From Actinomycetota bacterium (GTDB lineage: Bacteria; Actinomycetota; Actinomycetes; Nanopelagicales; Nanopelagicaceae), in the NCBI GenBank assembly GCA_947465365.1, contig CANIAV010000020.1, positions 1-9,261 of the forward strand: a stretch of 9,261 nt of DNA, given 5' to 3'. Under the pieces are notes generated by a model, which was not told the DNA's origin, searched no databases, and saw only the letters and a list, made by a program, of their open reading frames with translations. The position numbers and the translations under genes are program-made. Shown here piece after piece: positions 7,178-9,261 of the stretch; within the stretch, counting starts at the first letter, position 1; the number at the start of each line of letters is the position of its first letter.

Positions 7178-7957
7178 TCACTTATGCGAGAGGTGAAAGA
7201 TCACAATCGCCGCAGCGGCTGCAAGATTAAGGCTTTCGGCATTGCCGGTCATAGGAATACTTACTTGCATTACATCAGAATCGATCAAGGCATCAATGCC
7301 GCGTGCCTCGTTACCAAAAATCGCTACGCAGTCAGGTAAATCGTTAAGTGCTAAAAGTGAGATACTTCCTTGTGCGCTAAGGGCGAACTTCTTGACGGTC
7401 GGAAGTTGCTCACTCATTTGGTTAAGTGTGATCCCAGTAAATAGCGGCACATGCCATAACGAACCAGCGGTAGCTCGGACCACCTTCGGCGAATACATAT
7501 CGACGCTGCCAGGTGAAACTATAACTGCGTCTACACCCATGGCATCTGCTGTGCGCAAAATAGTGCCGGCATTTCCTGGATCTTGAATCTCGTGGAGATA
7601 GATGAAGCGCGAATTTCCATTTGCTTTTAACTTTGTAAAATCATTATCGGCAACAGCACATATTGAAATAATTCCCTGCGGAGTCATTGTCGATGACATC
7701 GCCGCCATCACGGGTTCGCTAACCATTACGACTTCAACGTTTGAGAGGTCAAGGCCTGCTTGATCAATGCGGTTCTTACCGCTTTCAGTTAAGTAGACCG
7801 TTTTAACGGTGGGGCCTTGCGTTGCAGTAAATGCCTCCCGTGCGCATTGCAGACCTTCGGCGATAAATTCGCCATGCGCTGCTCGTTCTTTGTTGCCGCG
7901 GGAAGAGATAAGAGCCTTCACTCGCGCGATATGCGGCGAGTGAAGGCTCTCGATCAT
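7178..7957 (-). CDS. tsnR: SpoU/TrmH-family RNA 2'-O-methyltransferase (TsnR-like)
   Basis: S-adenosylmethionine-dependent 2'-O-ribose methyltransferase of the knotted SPOUT fold, probably acting on 23S rRNA. Its 259 residues have an N-terminal substrate-binding domain (about 4-100, with GEFIAEGLQCAREA at 29-42) and a catalytic domain carrying the three SpoU motifs: IQDPGNAGTILRTADA (124-139, with Asn129 and Arg135), IFGNEARGI (213-221), and IPMTGNAESLNLAAAAAIVIF (234-254). The gene follows rplT by 22 nt, the same place as mycobacterial tsnR, and the symbol rests on that synteny plus the family. The exact target nucleotide cannot be read from the sequence; RlmB-like activity is possible. The ribosome site is weak (GAG about nine bases upstream). 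A perfect 15-bp inverted repeat occupies coding bases 8-47 and may limit initiation or mark a transcript boundary. Confidence 0.9.
   Translation of the reverse strand: MIESLHSPHIARVKALISSRGNKERAAHGEFIAEGLQCAREAFTATQGPTVKTVYLTESGKNRIDQAGLDLSNVEVVMVSEPVMAAMSSTMTPQGIISICAVADNDFTKLKANGNSRFIYLHEIQDPGNAGTILRTADAMGVDAVIVSPGSVDMYSPKVVRATAGSLWHVPLFTGITLNQMSEQLPTVKKFALSAQGSISLLALNDLPDCVAIFGNEARGIDALIDSDVMQVSIPMTGNAESLNLAAAAAIVIFHLSHK
7911..7950. repeat. Perfect 15-bp inverted repeat inside the start of the methyltransferase gene
   Basis: The arms are 7911-7925 (AGAGCCTTCACTCGC on the plus strand) and its exact reverse complement at 7936-7950, separated by 10 bases. In the mRNA this forms a 15-bp stem with nine G-C pairs, starting at base 8 of the coding sequence and so within the footprint of an initiating ribosome. 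It is followed by a pyrimidine-rich run (TTATCTCTTCCC) but no proper U tract, so it is not a standard intrinsic terminator. Chance expectation for arms this long within a 20-base loop in 9.3 kb is about 2 in 10,000. Its function is unknown. Initiation control, transcript processing or attenuation after rplT are candidates. Confidence 0.85.
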
Positions 7958-7979
7958 CTAATTTCTCAGCAGCGGCTAA

Positions 7980-8339
7980 TTAAGCGCTGACGAGGTTCTT
8001 ACGCGCTAGATCAACTAGCACCTTAAATGTTGCAGGATCATTCGTTGCGATATCAGAGAGAACGCGACGATCAACCTCAACACCAGCAGCCTTAAGCCCT
8101 TGGATGAAGCGGTTGTAGGTCATTCCGTTTTCGCGAGCAGCAGCGTTAATGCGCTGGATCCAAAGTTGACGGAAATCGCCTTTCTTATCTTTACGATCGT
8201 TAAAGGCGTAGACCATTGAGTGAGTAACTTGTTCTTTCGCCTTTGTGAAAAGACGGGAACGTTGCCCACGGTATCCGCTGGCACGTTCTAAAGTTGTGCG
8301 ACGCTTCTTAGCAGCGTGAACTCCACGTTTTACTCTCAT
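7980..8339 (-). CDS. rplT: Large-subunit ribosomal protein bL20
   Basis: Ribosomal protein bL20, which binds 23S rRNA and is needed early in 50S assembly. Its 119 residues are normal length. The basic N-terminal extension ([19 protein letters not shown], 2-20), [16 protein letters not shown] (23-38), [19 protein letters not shown] (50-68) and [20 protein letters not shown] (94-113) are the family blocks. AAGGAG at 8350-8355 is a strong ribosome site ten bases before the ATG, and it overlaps the rpmI TAA stop, so reinitiation after rpmI is likely. In other bacteria L20 represses this operon by binding its mRNA. No L20 leader structure could be recognised here. Confidence 0.99.
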   Translation of the reverse strand: MRVKRGVHAAKKRRTTLERASGYRGQRSRLFTKAKEQVTHSMVYAFNDRKDKKGDFRQLWIQRINAAARENGMTYNRFIQGLKAAGVEVDRRVLSDIATNDPATFKVLVDLARKNLVSA

Positions 8340-8353
8340 TTAATTCACACTCC

Positions 8354-8551
8354 TTACTTAAGACCAAGCATGCGCTTGGCTGTCATAGTTACGGTTGGCT
8401 TTGCTGATTGTTCAGTACTCAGACGACGAGTAACGCGAGATGACTTACGCTCCAAAAGGTGGCGCTTGCCGGCACGCTCGTGCATGATCTTTCCTGATCC
8501 GGTAACGCGAAAAGTCTTCTTCGCGCCACTATGGGTCTTCATCTTTGGCAT
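8354..8551 (-). CDS. rpmI: Large-subunit ribosomal protein bL35
   Basis: Ribosomal protein bL35, a small basic component of the 50S subunit. Its 65 residues are standard length and show [21 protein letters not shown] (1-21, the family's opening signature), [19 protein letters not shown] (26-44) and the C-terminal [13 protein letters not shown] at 8559-8563, seven bases before the ATG, is a strong ribosome site. The gene lies 34 nt after infC and 14 nt before rplT, the usual infC-rpmI-rplT order. Nothing unusual is seen. Confidence 0.99.
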   Translation of the reverse strand: MPKMKTHSGAKKTFRVTGSGKIMHERAGKRHLLERKSSRVTRRLSTEQSAKPTVTMTAKRMLGLK

Positions 8552-8585
8552 CTATCTTCTCCTGTACTTCGTCGTTTTATGAAAA

Positions 8586-9185
8586 CTATTTATCTTCAGC
8601 AGTTGCAGCTTGCGCTGCTACCGCTGCTTCTTTGGCCGCTCGCGCTGCCTTCTGTTCTGCAACAGCTTCGGTCTTCTTCTTCGTTGGACCGAGCACCATC
8701 GTCATATTTCGTCCCTCTTGCTTTGGGGCGAACTCGACAAAAGCGACTTCTGCAACATCTTCTGCAAGGCGTTGCAATAGTTTGTAACCAAGCTCGGGGC
8801 GAGTTTGTTCGCGTCCGCGGAACTTCATCGTGATCTTTACCTTGTCGCCACCTTTTAAGAATTTCACAATCGCGTTACGTTTTGTTTCGTAATCGTGGTT
8901 CTCAATCTTTGGCGTCAAACGCACTTCCTTCACCACAATGTGGGTCTGGTTCTGACGGGCTTCACGGGCTTTCTGGGCTACTTCATATTTATATTTGCCG
9001 AAGTCCATAATTTTGCATACAGGTGGAGTGGCATCAGGTGCGATCTCTACGAGATCTAATCCGACTTCATCTGCCATCTGTAGCGCCGTGTCGATATCTA
9101 CAACTCCAACTTGGTCTCCGGTATGTCCGATAAGACGAATTTGAGGTGTGCGGATACGGTCATTAATGCGCGGTTCAGTTGTGAT
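8586..9185 (-). CDS. infC: Translation initiation factor IF-3, AUC start codon
   Basis: IF3 binds the 30S subunit, keeps the subunits apart and checks start codon and initiator tRNA pairing. I extend the gene to 9185, giving 199 residues. The N-domain then opens [19 protein letters not shown] (2-20), the family consensus, followed by [26 protein letters not shown] (43-68), the linker, and the C-domain with [12 protein letters not shown] (129-140) and [16 protein letters not shown] (152-167). The tail (about 168-199) is rich in Ala, Lys and Glu. The first ATG in this frame is at 9077 and would delete 36 conserved residues. Between it and the stop at 9195-9197 there is no ATG, GTG, TTG or CTG. 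AAGGAG lies five bases before ATC at 9183-9185, so AUC is the predicted start. AUU or AUC starts on infC genes are known to allow feedback by IF3. Confidence 0.93.
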   Translation of the reverse strand: MTTEPRINDRIRTPQIRLIGHTGDQVGVVDIDTALQMADEVGLDLVEIAPDATPPVCKIMDFGKYKYEVAQKAREARQNQTHIVVKEVRLTPKIENHDYETKRNAIVKFLKGGDKVKITMKFRGREQTRPELGYKLLQRLAEDVAEVAFVEFAPKQEGRNMTMVLGPTKKKTEAVAEQKAARAAKEAAVAAQAATAEDK

Positions 9186-9197
9186 TTGTGCTCCTTA
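9183..9197 (-). promoter_or_regulatory. infC ribosome binding site with AUC initiation codon
   Basis: In transcript order the site reads TAAGGAG, CACAA, ATC. The Shine-Dalgarno match is long and its spacing of five bases fixes the start on ATC rather than the ATT at 9165-9167, which would be 23 bases away. A strong ribosome site combined with a poor start codon is the layout expected for IF3 self-repression, because IF3 rejects non-AUG/GUG/UUG starts. Confidence 0.8.
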
Positions 9198-9261
9198 GTT
9201 GGTCTGCTACTTGTCTTTTGACTTAGGTAGCCAGGCTTATCGCAAAAATCGCGCACCGCTA
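9198..9261 (-). other. Partial infC leader, no promoter recognised
   Basis: These 64 bases upstream of the infC ribosome site hold no coding sequence I can support. No TANNNT hexamer with sensible spacing is seen, so the promoter probably lies beyond the right edge. A weak imperfect hairpin is possible (CTAC ... GTC-AAAA-GAC ... GTAG, about 9209-9232), but it is too short to call a regulatory element. Confidence 0.35.

Noticed and set aside
8586..9077. IF3 starting at the internal ATG (163 residues)
   Set aside because: It would remove the conserved N-terminal EPRINDRIR block, which continues in frame upstream to a well-placed SD and ATC.
9209..9232. Possible leader hairpin upstream of infC
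   Set aside because: Stems of only 4 and 3 bp around an asymmetric internal loop. Not convincing as an L20- or IF3-responsive element.

Overview
The window is a compact stretch of housekeeping genes, all on the minus strand, so transcription runs from high to low coordinates. In that order the genes are infC, rpmI, rplT, a SpoU/TrmH-family rRNA methyltransferase (tsnR-like), pheS, pheT, argC, argJ, argB and the first part of argD, which is cut by the left edge. From memory, the same order occurs in mycobacteria (infC-rpmI-rplT-tsnR ... pheS-pheT ... argC-argJ-argB-argD), and this points to an actinobacterium. GC content, estimated by eye from a few lines, is about 48%, and only about 240 of 9261 bases lie between genes. 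Both suit a small, streamlined genome such as freshwater acI/Nanopelagicales (Planktophila-like) actinobacteria. That taxonomic placement is inference.

Region by region: (1) 9261-7958 is a translation operon: initiation factor IF3 with a non-canonical AUC start, then ribosomal proteins L35 and L20, each with a strong Shine-Dalgarno sequence. (2) 7957-7178 is the 2'-O-methyltransferase gene. Its first codons form a perfect 15-bp inverted repeat, the most striking unexplained structure in the window. (3) 7177-6122 holds a 45-nt gap with a -10-like hexamer exactly six bases before the pheS ATG, a leaderless-type arrangement, followed by pheS and pheT, which abut with no spacer. (4) 3667-3620 is a 48-nt regulatory gap with a second leaderless-type promoter and two ARG-box-like palindromes 20 bp apart. 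(5) 3619-1 is argCJBD, each gene overlapping the next by 4 bp (ATGA or GTGA), covering N-acetylglutamate to N-acetylornithine with acetyl recycling by ArgJ.

The window therefore probably contains three transcription units, with read-through possible because no clear intrinsic terminator is visible between them: a translation unit sensed by IF3 through its own start codon, a pheST unit, and an arginine-repressible argCJBD unit. ArgB lacks the N-terminal helix and C-terminal signature of arginine-sensitive kinases, so transcriptional control through the ARG boxes may carry more of the arginine feedback. I see no mobile element, CRISPR array, tRNA or rRNA, and nothing that amounts to a wholly new biological system. 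The points of interest are regulatory details.
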